Shown one piece after another: positions 49,739 to 58,487 of a stretch of 64,000 nucleotides of DNA. The stretch lies in the NCBI GenBank assembly GCA_002336915.1, contig DDET01000002.1, positions 5,207 to 69,206 on the forward strand, in the 5' to 3' direction. Below the pieces are notes generated by a model. The model saw only the letters and a list, made by a program, of their open reading frames with translations, was not told where the DNA came from and ran no database searches. The translations under genes and the position numbers were made by a program. Positions within the stretch are counted from its first letter, which is position 1; every line of letters starts with the position of its first letter. Source of the DNA: Bacteroidetes bacterium UBA1947 (GTDB taxonomy: Bacteria; Bacteroidota; Bacteroidia; Chitinophagales; Chitinophagaceae).

Positions 49739-51412
49739 ATGCAACAAAAAACATCATTTTTCACAAATTATAAAAGAGACTTTGTCGCAGGGCTTATAGT
49801 CTTTCTCATAGCATTGCCGCTATGCCTCGGCATAGCGCAGGCTTCACACGCACCATTATTTTCTGGTATTGTAGCAGGTATAATAGGTGGTATAGTCATC
49901 GGTTTTTTCAGTGGCTCCCACTTAAGCGTCTCCGGCCCTGCCGCCGGCCTTACTGCCATCGTCCTGGTGGCTCTGGGCGAGCTCGATGTGTTCAGTATTT
50001 TTCTCTGTTCTGTAATAATTGCAGGTGTAGTACAGTTACTACTAGGCTTTTTGAAAGCAGGCGGTATTGCCAATTTCATCCCATCCAGCGTAATAGAAGG
50101 TATGCTGGCAGGTATAGGCCTCACCATCATCATTAAACAGGTGCCCGATGCGGTAGGCTATGCTAAGAACAATGCCGCAAAAATGTTTGATGCCGACGAT
50201 GGTATCGTCTTCAATTTTATCGGCACGTCTCTTCATCATGTACAGCCCGCGGCCATAGTCATCGCAGTAACCGGTATCGGTATACTGATGCTATGGCAAA
50301 CAAAATGGTTCAAAAAAGTGAAGATGCTGCCTGCCGGGCTCATCGTAGTGGCTCTTGGAGTTATCATAAACCAAACATTCAAAGCGCTGGCTCCGGGAAT
50401 GTACCTGGATAGTTCGCATCTTGTAAGCTTGCCTGTCGCAAGCTCCGTATCGGAGTTTGTAGGCCAGTTCACTTTCCCCGATTTTGCAGGTTTTAAGAAT
50501 ATCAAAGTATGGGAAACAGGGGTAGTGATCGCAATAGTAGCCTCAATCGAGACTTTACTATGTGTGGAAGCCGCCGATAAACTGGATCCTCAAAAGCGCT
50601 ATACTCCTCCCAACCGCGAACTTAAAGCGCAGGGTATAGGTAATATCATCAGCGGGCTTGTGGGCGGGTTGCCCATCACTTCGGTGATCGTGCGTACATC
50701 AGCTAATATCAACGCAGGTGCGCGCAGCAAGATGTCAACTATTATCCACGGTGTGCTGCTGCTGATTTGTGTGGCCAGTATTCCTGTGGTGCTCAACCTG
50801 ATACCTAAAGCCTCGCTCGCTGCAATACTCATATTCACCGGCTACAAGCTATGCCGGCCCGCTATCTTTAAGCATATGTGGCAGGGCGGCTGGACACAGT
50901 TCGTACCTTTTATAGCTACGCTCATAGCCGTTGTATCGCTTGACCTGCTGAAAGGGGTAGGCATAGGATTGCTCATCAGCATCTTCTATATCCTGCGCCA
51001 GAATATGCGTATCCCTTATTATTTCATGAGGAATACTTACAGCAATGGCGACCTGGTGAAACTGACCCTGGCACAGGAAGTATCTTTCCTCAACAAAGCC
51101 AGTATCAAAGAAACGCTCGAAAATATTCCACCCAATACCAGCCTCATTATTGATGCGGTGTTAACTGAATATATCGACTTCGATGTGCTGGACACAATAA
51201 GGGAGTTTCACGATTATACAGCACCCGGCAAGAATATAAAAGTGTCGCTTGTAGGGTTCAAGGAGTCTTACAAAGTGCCGAAAGCAGTCTCCGAGAAGGA
51301 GATCATTTATGGTCTTATGCATACAGACGAAGTGCCAAAACGATCCTCAGGCGGTCATAAAGACCTTCTGCAGCAATTGTCGAGGGATGCGGGTAATAAA
51401 CGTTCACTATAA
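49739..51412 (+). CDS. SulP family anion transporter (probably bicarbonate)
   Basis: A 557-residue transporter with about 11-12 membrane helices: DFVAGLIVFLIALPLCLGIAQASHAPLFSGIVAGIIGGI is the SulP start, and later helices hold NINAGARSKMSTIIHGVLLL, the conserved SulP core loop. A C-terminal STAS-like domain (about residues 440-540, ANTSLIIDAVLTEYIDFD-like) is present. The carbonic anhydrase gene immediately downstream suggests that the substrate is bicarbonate, as for BicA or the SulP-CA fusions; SulP members can also carry sulfate. The ATG at 49739 starts MQQKTSFFTNYKRDF. Confidence 0.9.
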   Translation: MQQKTSFFTNYKRDFVAGLIVFLIALPLCLGIAQASHAPLFSGIVAGIIGGIVIGFFSGSHLSVSGPAAGLTAIVLVALGELDVFSIFLCSVIIAGVVQLLLGFLKAGGIANFIPSSVIEGMLAGIGLTIIIKQVPDAVGYAKNNAAKMFDADDGIVFNFIGTSLHHVQPAAIVIAVTGIGILMLWQTKWFKKVKMLPAGLIVVALGVIINQTFKALAPGMYLDSSHLVSLPVASSVSEFVGQFTFPDFAGFKNIKVWETGVVIAIVASIETLLCVEAADKLDPQKRYTPPNRELKAQGIGNIISGLVGGLPITSVIVRTSANINAGARSKMSTIIHGVLLLICVASIPVVLNLIPKASLAAILIFTGYKLCRPAIFKHMWQGGWTQFVPFIATLIAVVSLDLLKGVGIGLLISIFYILRQNMRIPYYFMRNTYSNGDLVKLTLAQEVSFLNKASIKETLENIPPNTSLIIDAVLTEYIDFDVLDTIREFHDYTAPGKNIKVSLVGFKESYKVPKAVSEKEIIYGLMHTDEVPKRSSGGHKDLLQQLSRDAGNKRSL

Positions 51413-51424
51413 AAACAGGGGAGT

Positions 51425-52117
51425 ATGTATTTGAAACGAAAAGTAAACGGTGTTCCGGGAGATGTTACACCCCAGCTGGCGCTACAGCTTTTAAAGGAGG
51501 GCAACTTCCGCTTTATAAATAACCTGAAGGAGAACCATGATCTCCTGAAAATGGTAAATGAAACAAAAGACGGCCAACAACCTTTTGCTGCTATATTGAG
51601 TTGCATGGATTCACGCACCTCATCAGAGCTTGTCTTTGACCAGGGCCTGGGCGATATATTCAGCATCCGCATAGCGGGCAATGTAATAACACAGCACATA
51701 CTCGGCTCGCTCGAGTATGCCACGGCGGTGGCCGGCTCAAAACTGATATTGGTGCTGGGCCATACAGGTTGCGGGGCCATAAAAGGGGCCTGCGATAATG
51801 TGGAATTGGGCCATCTTACAACCTTGCTGCATAAAATACAACCGGCAGTTGAGGCTGAGCACACTGTTATCGGCAACAGGACCGGTAACAATGCCCAGTT
51901 CGTAAATAAAGTGGCCATGCTGAACGTAAAGAACTCAGTACGGCAAATAATGGAGCTGAGCCCTATCATAAAAGAACAGGTAATGAATGGTAACATAGGT
52001 CTTGTACCTGCTATGTACGATGTAAATACAGGCAAAGTGACTTTCTATGATAAAGACGCGGTGATGCGCACCTCAAATCTTCCCAATGATGAGTTGGAGA
52101 AGGTAATAAATCATTGA
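51425..52117 (+). CDS. Beta-class carbonic anhydrase
   Basis: A 230-residue zinc enzyme. The zinc ligands lie in ILSCMDSRTS (Cys-x-Asp-x-Arg) and LGHTGCGAIKGA (His-x2-Cys). The protein is full length for the beta class and lacks a signal peptide, so it acts in the cytoplasm, interconverting CO2 and bicarbonate. It begins 13 bases after SulP and is co-transcribed, providing either bicarbonate for carboxylases or a sink for imported bicarbonate. A strong terminator follows. Confidence 0.94.
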   Translation: MYLKRKVNGVPGDVTPQLALQLLKEGNFRFINNLKENHDLLKMVNETKDGQQPFAAILSCMDSRTSSELVFDQGLGDIFSIRIAGNVITQHILGSLEYATAVAGSKLILVLGHTGCGAIKGACDNVELGHLTTLLHKIQPAVEAEHTVIGNRTGNNAQFVNKVAMLNVKNSVRQIMELSPIIKEQVMNGNIGLVPAMYDVNTGKVTFYDKDAVMRTSNLPNDELEKVINH

Positions 52118-52126
52118 GGTGCTAGG

Positions 52127-52158
52127 ACGGGGCTATTTTTATAGCCCTGTTTTTTTTA
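52127..52158 (+). terminator. Terminator after carbonic anhydrase
   Basis: ACGGGGCTAT, loop tttt, ATAGCCCTGT with one mismatch, then nine T. A second hairpin AAAGCCC-gctga-GGGCTTT follows at 52173-52191 and may be a back-up terminator. Confidence 0.9.
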
Positions 52159-52236
52159 TTTAACAGGAATATAAAGCCCGCTGAGGGCTTTTGCCTTGAT
52201 ATGCTGGCACAGTTTCTGTAATTTTCATTTTAATTT

Positions 52237-53220
52237 ATGGACATCCCGCTTAAAAAAATTGGCATACTTACCTCCGGTGGCGACAGCCCGGGCATGAATG
52301 CTGCCATACGTGCAGTAGTGCGCACCGCCGTTTACCATGATATCGAAGTGTACGGGATCCGCCGCGGCTACCAGGGCATGATCGAAGGGGATATCTACCG
52401 CATGCAAACCACTGATGTTTCCAACATCATACAGCGCGGAGGCACTATTCTCAAAACAGCCCGCAGCAAAGAATTCATGACCGATGCGGGTATGAAAAAG
52501 GCATACGAGCAGGTACAAAAGCACGGTATAGAAGCCCTTGTGCTTATAGGTGGCGATGGCACATTTCGCGGAGCGGTAAAATTCTTCGAGAACTACACCA
52601 TACCTGCAGTAGGTTTACCCGGCACTATCGATAAAGACCTTGCAGGTACCGACTTTACCATCGGCTTTGATACTGCAGTAAATACTGCCGTGGAAGCAAT
52701 AGATAAGATACGCGATACTGCTGAGGCGCACGATCGGCTCTTTGTAATAGAAGTAATGGGCCGCGATGCCGGCTATATAGCATTGAACAGCGGCATTGCC
52801 TGCGGTGCGGAAGATATACTCATACCCGAACAGGCCACTCATATAAACCAGGTCCTCGACCGCATAGACCAGGACGAACGCCGAAAGAAAACAGTTCATA
52901 TACTGGTAGTTGCCGAGGGCGATGATTTTGGTGGCGCCAAAGAAGTTTTTGCCAAAATACAGGAGCGTTTCCCCATGCTCGATACCCGTACCTGTGTACT
53001 GGGCCACATCCAGCGCGGCGGCTCACCTTCCTGCTCCGACCGTGTACTGGCCAGCCGCCTTGGCCATGCGGCAGTGATGGCACTAAAGGAGAACAAAACG
53101 CAGGTTATGATCGGCATTGTGAACAACAAGCTAGCCTACACCCCCTTTAAAGATGCCGTAAAAGAGCACAGCATCATGAGCAACGATATGCTGGAGATGA
53201 TAAGAGTGTTATCAGCCTAA
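52237..53220 (+). CDS. pfkA: ATP-dependent 6-phosphofructokinase
   Basis: A 327-residue glycolytic enzyme. KKIGILTSGGDSPGMNAAIRAVVR is the N-terminal nucleotide loop, LIGGDGTFRGA keeps the glycine that marks ATP use rather than pyrophosphate, and GTIDKDLAGTD-T-GFDTA holds the catalytic aspartate. GHIQRGGSPSCSDR is the conserved effector-side segment. It phosphorylates fructose 6-phosphate. The gene is preceded by two terminator-like hairpins and is transcribed on its own; an imperfect -7 (TAATTTTC near 52220) precedes it. Confidence 0.95.
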   Translation: MDIPLKKIGILTSGGDSPGMNAAIRAVVRTAVYHDIEVYGIRRGYQGMIEGDIYRMQTTDVSNIIQRGGTILKTARSKEFMTDAGMKKAYEQVQKHGIEALVLIGGDGTFRGAVKFFENYTIPAVGLPGTIDKDLAGTDFTIGFDTAVNTAVEAIDKIRDTAEAHDRLFVIEVMGRDAGYIALNSGIACGAEDILIPEQATHINQVLDRIDQDERRKKTVHILVVAEGDDFGGAKEVFAKIQERFPMLDTRTCVLGHIQRGGSPSCSDRVLASRLGHAAVMALKENKTQVMIGIVNNKLAYTPFKDAVKEHSIMSNDMLEMIRVLSA

Positions 53221-53309
53221 ACACAAAATTCAATTCCTTAAATTGCGCCGCGGACATTCCCGGTAAAAGGGGCCGTCCGTTATTAAATTATCCCTGACAA
53301 CAACGCAAA

Positions 53310-54074
53310 ATGTCTATTACGAAAGAATCTGAACTGGAAGGTATGAAAAGGGCCAGCGAAGCCGTTGCTTTGACACTGAAGCAAATGAGCCAATATGCGG
53401 CGCCCGGAATGACCACCAAACAACTGGATGAATATGGTGCACAAGTACTTAATTCGCTGGGGGCAAAGTCGGCGCCTTACTTGACCTATGGGTTTCCCGG
53501 CTGGACATGCATTAGCGTCAACAACGAATTTTGCCATGGTATTCCTTCTCATCAAACCATCCTTAAAGAAGGCGACCTTATTAATATAGATGTCTCTGCA
53601 GAACTGGATGGGTTTTGGTCGGACAATGGCGGATCATTTGTGTTGGGTGAGGACATTCATCACCATCAGCAACTGGTCGATGCATCGAAGGCCATCCTGC
53701 AGAAAGCCATCAATAATATAAAAGGCGGTGTGCGCATTGCCGACATTGGCCAGCTGATAGAAACCGAATCGAAAAAGCGGGGCTACAAGGTCATCAAAAA
53801 TCTGACCGGCCACGGCGTTGGCAGAAGCCTTCATGAAGAGCCTTTGGAGATCGCAAATTACCGCGACCGGTTTAATTATACCCGCTTCAGGAAGAACTCC
53901 GTAGTAGCTATTGAAACATTCATCTCCACCAGTTCTACCCTCGCCACCACCCTTCAGGATGGCTGGACGATGGTAGGTAACAGGGGCGGCTTTATGGCCC
54001 AGCACGAACACACGATCGTGATCACCGATGGCAAACCCATTGTGCTGACAGAAATGAACGGTATATGGAATTAG
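53310..54074 (+). CDS. map: Type I methionine aminopeptidase
   Basis: A 254-residue metallopeptidase that removes the starting methionine. Metal ligands are the aspartates of INIDVSAELDGFWSDNGGSF, the histidine of LTGHGVG, the glutamate of AIETF and the glutamate of QHEHTIVIT, all in place. The substitutions FWSDNGGSF for the usual DTG and ETF for EPM mark a divergent subgroup. Another map copy may exist elsewhere, next to secY, which is the usual position. 89 bases separate it from pfkA; a stem (CGGAC...GTCCG, 53251-53279) lies in between. Confidence 0.92.
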   Translation: MSITKESELEGMKRASEAVALTLKQMSQYAAPGMTTKQLDEYGAQVLNSLGAKSAPYLTYGFPGWTCISVNNEFCHGIPSHQTILKEGDLINIDVSAELDGFWSDNGGSFVLGEDIHHHQQLVDASKAILQKAINNIKGGVRIADIGQLIETESKKRGYKVIKNLTGHGVGRSLHEEPLEIANYRDRFNYTRFRKNSVVAIETFISTSSTLATTLQDGWTMVGNRGGFMAQHEHTIVITDGKPIVLTEMNGIWN

Positions 54075-54083
54075 GAGAAAATG

Positions 54084-54578
54084 CTACTTCTCATCTGCAC
54101 TCGGCCCATACATACCCGGTACAGGTACGTCCAGCAATCGCAGGTACACACTCAGCTGCCCCCTGTGGTGCACGGTATGGTTCAATGCAAAATTGCGTAC
54201 TATAACTGTTTTAGGCAGCTCATAGAAAACATGCTCGCCGTTACGCAGCTTCCATGTTTCATGCAGCTTTTCATCGCTTGCCGCTTCCAGGCTTTTCACT
54301 GCCGCTTCCAGGTTCTTATCAAAAAGTGCCACTATTTCCTGCGTACTGCCCGGTGTAAAAGGCTCGCGTTTCCACGTCGCAAAGTCCACTTCGTCCTGGT
54401 CCACGCTCATATTTATCCATGTGGGTATCTCAGCCAGGTGGCTGGCTATCCTTTCCAGGCTCATCGATTTTTCATGAGGCCTCCAGCCAAAATGTTCCGC
54501 CGGTACACGTTCCAGCATTTTGCGGGTGTTTACTGCTTCATGTTTTAGTTCTGCTATAAGTGCATTGTTCAGTGCCAT
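54084..54578 (-). CDS. DinB family protein
   Basis: A 164-residue full-length DinB protein. RIASHLAEIPTW holds the first candidate metal histidine, and ALNHTVHHRGQLSVYLRLLDVPVPGMYG holds the other two and the family ending. The ending is similar to that of the truncated DinB at the left edge of the window. It is cytoplasmic. Proteins with this exact pattern are often called damage-inducible but there is no LexA-type site visible upstream. Convergent with map, with 9 bases between stops. Confidence 0.9.
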   Translation of the reverse strand: MALNNALIAELKHEAVNTRKMLERVPAEHFGWRPHEKSMSLERIASHLAEIPTWINMSVDQDEVDFATWKREPFTPGSTQEIVALFDKNLEAAVKSLEAASDEKLHETWKLRNGEHVFYELPKTVIVRNFALNHTVHHRGQLSVYLRLLDVPVPGMYGPSADEK

Positions 54579-54681
54579 GTATTTCTTTAAATTTTGCGCA
54601 AATAACAGATTTCTACCTGCTATGATTATTGCAAGTATTTATATGCCTATCGCAATACTAATTTTCACATAACTATATATG

Positions 54682-54715
54682 TTGTTAATATTCCATCAAT
54701 GCCCATATATTTTTG
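54682..54715 (+). promoter_or_regulatory. Desaturase gene promoter
   Basis: TTG (54682-54684), 23 bases, then TATTTTTG (54708-54715), a perfect -7 element; the leader to ATG 54754 is about 33 bases. Confidence 0.65.
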
Positions 54716-54753
54716 TATCTTGTAGGCCTTAATAAAAATTTAATAGAGAATTA

Positions 54754-55824
54754 ATGGCATTTTTAGATCATGTGTTGCAGCCGCCGTCTTATGGTTGGCA
54801 AGATGAGGAAGGGAATTTAATTAAGCCAACCTCAAAGCAGATATTAAAAGAGTTTTTTACAAGACTCAACATTTTTGCCGACCGCAAACGTTGGTTGTCG
54901 GTTTTTAGCTGGTTCCAGGTTTTGTGCCTGCTGCCATTCTTCCTGCTGTTCATTTTCAAATTCTTCAGCTGGTGGTTATTTCTTGCAGGCTTTGTTTATA
55001 GCATGATCATCATGGGCTCACATGGTACCGTTTGGTATCACCGCTATGGCACCCACCGGGCATTTAAGTTCCGCAATAGTTTCTGGCGTTTTATTACCCA
55101 GAACCTCACCATCAAAGTAGTACCCGAAGAGACCTACATCGTTTCGCACCAGGTACACCATGCCAAGTCCGACCAGCCCGGCGATCCCTACAATGCCAAC
55201 GCAGGTTTCCTCTACTGCTTCCTGGCTGACGTGAATCACCAGCCAATAGCCAAAGACCTTTCCCCTGACGATTACCAGCGTTGTGTCAACCTGGTATTGC
55301 ACACGGGTCTTAAACCTAATACGTACGCCCAATATCTTAAATGGGGCTCCATAGCCAACCCTGCGAGGACCTTGATACACTGGGTGCTCAACTGGGCTTT
55401 CTGGTACGGCGCGTTTTACCTGATAGGTGGCCATGCACTGGCAGTCACACTTTTTGGCAGCGCTTTCTTCTGGGCCGTAGGTGTGCGCACCTTTAACTTC
55501 GAAGGCCACGGCAAGGGCAAGGACAAACGTAAAGAAGGCACCGACTTTAACTGGGACGATATGTCTATCAACCAACTTTGGCCCGGTTACGTAGCCGGCG
55601 AGTGGCATAATAACCATCACCTGTTCCCACGCAGTGCCCGCAGTGGTTTCCTGCCACACCAGCTTGATCTGGCCTGGTGTTACGTTAAGCTGCTCAGCAT
55701 GATAGGTGGCGTAAGTTTCTACCGCGACTCCAAAAAGCAATTCTACGAGGAGTACGTACTGCCTTACAAGGAAAATAAAAAAGGCAATGACCCGCTCGTT
55801 GTTGCAAAGGTTAAAGATGCCTGA
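54754..55824 (+). CDS. Membrane fatty acid desaturase
   Basis: A 356-residue desaturase of the acyl-CoA desaturase type. Its three histidine boxes are HRYGTH (about residue 96), SHQVHH (about 132) and HNNHH (about 288), which bind the di-iron centre. Membrane helices are seen at about 48-70, 72-92, 210-250. It introduces a double bond, probably delta-9, into long-chain acyl groups and adjusts membrane fluidity. The terminal KENKKGNDPL... tail is cytoplasmic. It stands alone, with its own promoter. Confidence 0.92.
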   Translation: MAFLDHVLQPPSYGWQDEEGNLIKPTSKQILKEFFTRLNIFADRKRWLSVFSWFQVLCLLPFFLLFIFKFFSWWLFLAGFVYSMIIMGSHGTVWYHRYGTHRAFKFRNSFWRFITQNLTIKVVPEETYIVSHQVHHAKSDQPGDPYNANAGFLYCFLADVNHQPIAKDLSPDDYQRCVNLVLHTGLKPNTYAQYLKWGSIANPARTLIHWVLNWAFWYGAFYLIGGHALAVTLFGSAFFWAVGVRTFNFEGHGKGKDKRKEGTDFNWDDMSINQLWPGYVAGEWHNNHHLFPRSARSGFLPHQLDLAWCYVKLLSMIGGVSFYRDSKKQFYEEYVLPYKENKKGNDPLVVAKVKDA

Positions 55825-55912
55825 CGGCATTGTATATCTCAATGAAAGATATATAGGTTTTAGCCTTTTATTGTCACGCCCTTTTTGAAAATTTATTTAG
55901 ATTGCTGCCTTA

Positions 55913-57946
55913 ATGCAATTTCTCCTCTGGACAATAGCAATACTCTTAGCAGCCGCTGCCGGCTATTGGGTGTACCGTGCCGATGTAAGGCGTGCGGTAC
56001 CTTATCCCTGGCTTACGGCATTGTTAAGAGGCATAGTGGTATTGCTTTCCCTGCTCTTATTATTGGCACCGGCACTCACCATCACCCGCAACGAAACAGA
56101 AAAACCCATCGTCCTTTTCCTGCAGGATAATTCGAGGTCCATCGCGGTGGCTTTAGGCAAGGACTCTGCCAGCTACCATAAAAATGTACAAAGCCTCATC
56201 GATAGACTTTCGGAGAAGTACAAGGTTGTTACCTGGGGCTTTGGCGGCACTGTGCAAACCGATAGTGCATTTGCCTACAAACAGAACGCGACCGATATAG
56301 CAGCCGCATTAGCTCGCGCGCAAGAGTTTTACGGCCTGCAAAACCTCGGGGCAGTTATCCTTGCCACCGACGGCCGTTTCAACCAGGGCATTAATCCCCT
56401 CTACCAGCAGCTTTCTTTACACAACTCCATCTACACCGTAGCCCTCGGCGATAGCAATATTCAAAAAGACCTGCGCATCACGCAGCTCTATTCCAATACC
56501 ATCGTATCGCTTAACAGCCAGTTCGAGATACGTGCCGATGTGGTTGCTGCGCTGTGCAATGGCTACAGCAATAATGTAAGCTTACAGGAAGGAGGCAGCA
56601 CACTGGCCACCTCACCGTTAAATATCAACTCAGATCGCTACGACAAATCTGTGTCCTTTACCGTAAAGGCCGACAAGCCCGGTATGCACCACTATTCGGT
56701 TAGCATCCCGCTTGCCGAAGGCGAAAAGAATACCGCAAATAACCGCCGCGATATCTTTGTAGAGGTAACCGAAGAGAAAAGAAATATCCTCCTCGCCGCC
56801 GCCGCGCCACACCCCGATGTGAATGCAATAAAAGAAGCGCTGGCAGGTATGGAAAATTACAAGCTCACCTCTGTTACCGGCGATAATCTTCCTGCTTCGC
56901 TTGAGAATTACCAGGTCATCATATTGCACGGCCTGCCATCGCAAAATACGGCTGTCTTAAAACAGCTCCAGTCTGTAAAGAAGCCTATATGGTACATACT
57001 CAGCAGCCGTACCAACGAATCGGCCCTGTCTCAAATACACTCCCTTGGTAATCTTGAACTGAGCTCCGCTCCATTGCATGATGTGTTGCCGGTTTACAAT
57101 ACCGGCTTTAGTTTGTTCTTGCTCCCAGCCAACATGCAATCGGTATTCGACAAGATGCCACCGCTCGGTGTGCCGCTGGGCTTTATACAGTCTCCCCCCA
57201 ATGCAAGCGTTTTATTTACACAGCGCAATGGCAACGGTGCGCCACTATGGTTTTTACAGCAGGGTAATACACCCGTGGCATTCACTGCCGGCGAAGGCCT
57301 CTGGCGTTGGCGCGTATATGAGTACCGCAATTTCAGCAATCATACCGTGATAGATGAATGTATTCGTCAAACTATCTCCTTCCTCTCTGCCAATGCGAAC
57401 GAGCGTCCTTTCCAGGTGGCGATGCCCAAACATGTTTGGAGCGACCAGGAAGCAGTAACGCTAAATGCCTACTTGCTGAATGCCAACAACGAACAGGTAA
57501 ATACCTCCGATGTACAGTTGGTGATCACCGATAGCTCAGGCAAAAAGCAGAACTTCACTTTCGAGCGTGCAGGTACCGGCTACAGGCTGAATATAGGCGT
57601 ATGGGCAGGCGGTTCTTATACCTACAATGCACATTGCACATACAATGGCAAGGAATACAATTCATCCGGCAGTTTCGTGATTGAAAGTGTTCCGCTGGAA
57701 TTAATGGAAACAGGTGCCGATTATCCATTACTCTACGGCATTGCTAAGAAATACAAAGGTGCTTTAGTCCCCGCTCAAAATGTAGGCGCGCTATATGATA
57801 GCATTGCACACAACGAAAACATCAAGCCCGTTATTGAAACAAATGTTGAGACCGTTCCCCTCGTCGACTGGAAATGGTTCTTCTTCCTGATCCTCGCCTT
57901 CGCAGTTGCAGAATGGCTGCTCCGCAAATACTGGCTCGCACAGTAA
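55913..57946 (+). CDS. VWA-like membrane protein
   Basis: A 677-residue protein with two N-terminal membrane helices (about 1-20 and 36-60) and one near the C-terminus (about 652-670), with a large domain between them outside the membrane. IVLFLQDNSRSI contains a DxSxS MIDAS motif and LGAVILATDGRFNQG the later threonine-aspartate site, so a von Willebrand A fold is likely at about residues 65-200. The middle has Ig-like and glutamine-amidotransferase-like strands. Similar proteins occur with MoxR/BatA-type clusters, but here it is alone. Ligand and role unknown. Confidence 0.82.
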   Translation: MQFLLWTIAILLAAAAGYWVYRADVRRAVPYPWLTALLRGIVVLLSLLLLLAPALTITRNETEKPIVLFLQDNSRSIAVALGKDSASYHKNVQSLIDRLSEKYKVVTWGFGGTVQTDSAFAYKQNATDIAAALARAQEFYGLQNLGAVILATDGRFNQGINPLYQQLSLHNSIYTVALGDSNIQKDLRITQLYSNTIVSLNSQFEIRADVVAALCNGYSNNVSLQEGGSTLATSPLNINSDRYDKSVSFTVKADKPGMHHYSVSIPLAEGEKNTANNRRDIFVEVTEEKRNILLAAAAPHPDVNAIKEALAGMENYKLTSVTGDNLPASLENYQVIILHGLPSQNTAVLKQLQSVKKPIWYILSSRTNESALSQIHSLGNLELSSAPLHDVLPVYNTGFSLFLLPANMQSVFDKMPPLGVPLGFIQSPPNASVLFTQRNGNGAPLWFLQQGNTPVAFTAGEGLWRWRVYEYRNFSNHTVIDECIRQTISFLSANANERPFQVAMPKHVWSDQEAVTLNAYLLNANNEQVNTSDVQLVITDSSGKKQNFTFERAGTGYRLNIGVWAGGSYTYNAHCTYNGKEYNSSGSFVIESVPLELMETGADYPLLYGIAKKYKGALVPAQNVGALYDSIAHNENIKPVIETNVETVPLVDWKWFFFLILAFAVAEWLLRKYWLAQ

Positions 57947-58051
57947 CAATGAACCGTCGCATAAAGATGCCAACGGCATCCCACGTTTATAGAAAAACAC
58001 TGGCAACACTATAGCGATGCCGACAGCATTGCACCCCGCGTATGGATTGCC

Positions 58052-58410
58052 CCGACCTTCAGGTCGGAGATAAATAGCCAGACAAAAATGGCTTTAGCGC
58101 AAACCATTATCCGCTCATGTCCCCCGGGACAAAATATCGGTAGAAAGACGAAGCCAATTACAACAACACAAGTCCCATAGGGACGACATATCCGCTCGCG
58201 ATCAACTTTTAAACCAAGGAAATCCCAGCGGGAATTTCTTTACCTTTTGTTCTCTCGATAGAGCACTCAAAAGCATCAGGGAACTGAAGCTCATCTATTT
58301 TGACATGTCTTTAAAATGTGGGAAAATCCCGGCGGGATTTAATGTCAATAGCCCCGGATGAAATCCGGGGGTAACAGAAACGGCAACACTTCGCAACCCC
58401 AACGGGGTTG
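58052..58410. repeat. Cluster of seven short palindromes (REP-like)
   Basis: This gap between two genes (57947-58487) has no open frame of note but holds CCGACCT-tc-AGGTCGG (58052-58067), TGTCCC-cc-GGGACA (58118-58131), GTCCC-ata-GGGAC (58172-58184), AAATCCC-agc-GGGAATTT (58220-58237), AAATCCC-ggc-GGGATTT (58324-58340), CCCCGGAT-gaa-ATCCGGGG (58352-58370) and CAACCCC-aac-GGGGTTG (58394-58410). Most have three-base loops. The last two, with flanks, match the cluster at 2689-2745 in reverse orientation. Confidence 0.8.
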
Positions 58411-58487
58411 AACAATTTCGCGGTGGGACTTAACACAATCTCAGCCCACGTAATCCAACTTTTTGGTTTTGACTTTTAACCTTTGAC

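Noticed and set aside
52220..52227. TAATTTTC as pfkA promoter
   Set aside because: One mismatch to the consensus in an AT-rich leader; too weak to list as a promoter on its own.
55018..55842. 274-codon frame antisense to the desaturase
   Set aside because: The desaturase has all three histidine boxes; the antisense frame is a shadow.
58052..58410. CRISPR array
   Set aside because: Several palindromes are spaced through the gap, but stems differ, spacing is irregular (about 17-90 bases), there is no constant repeat and no cas gene.
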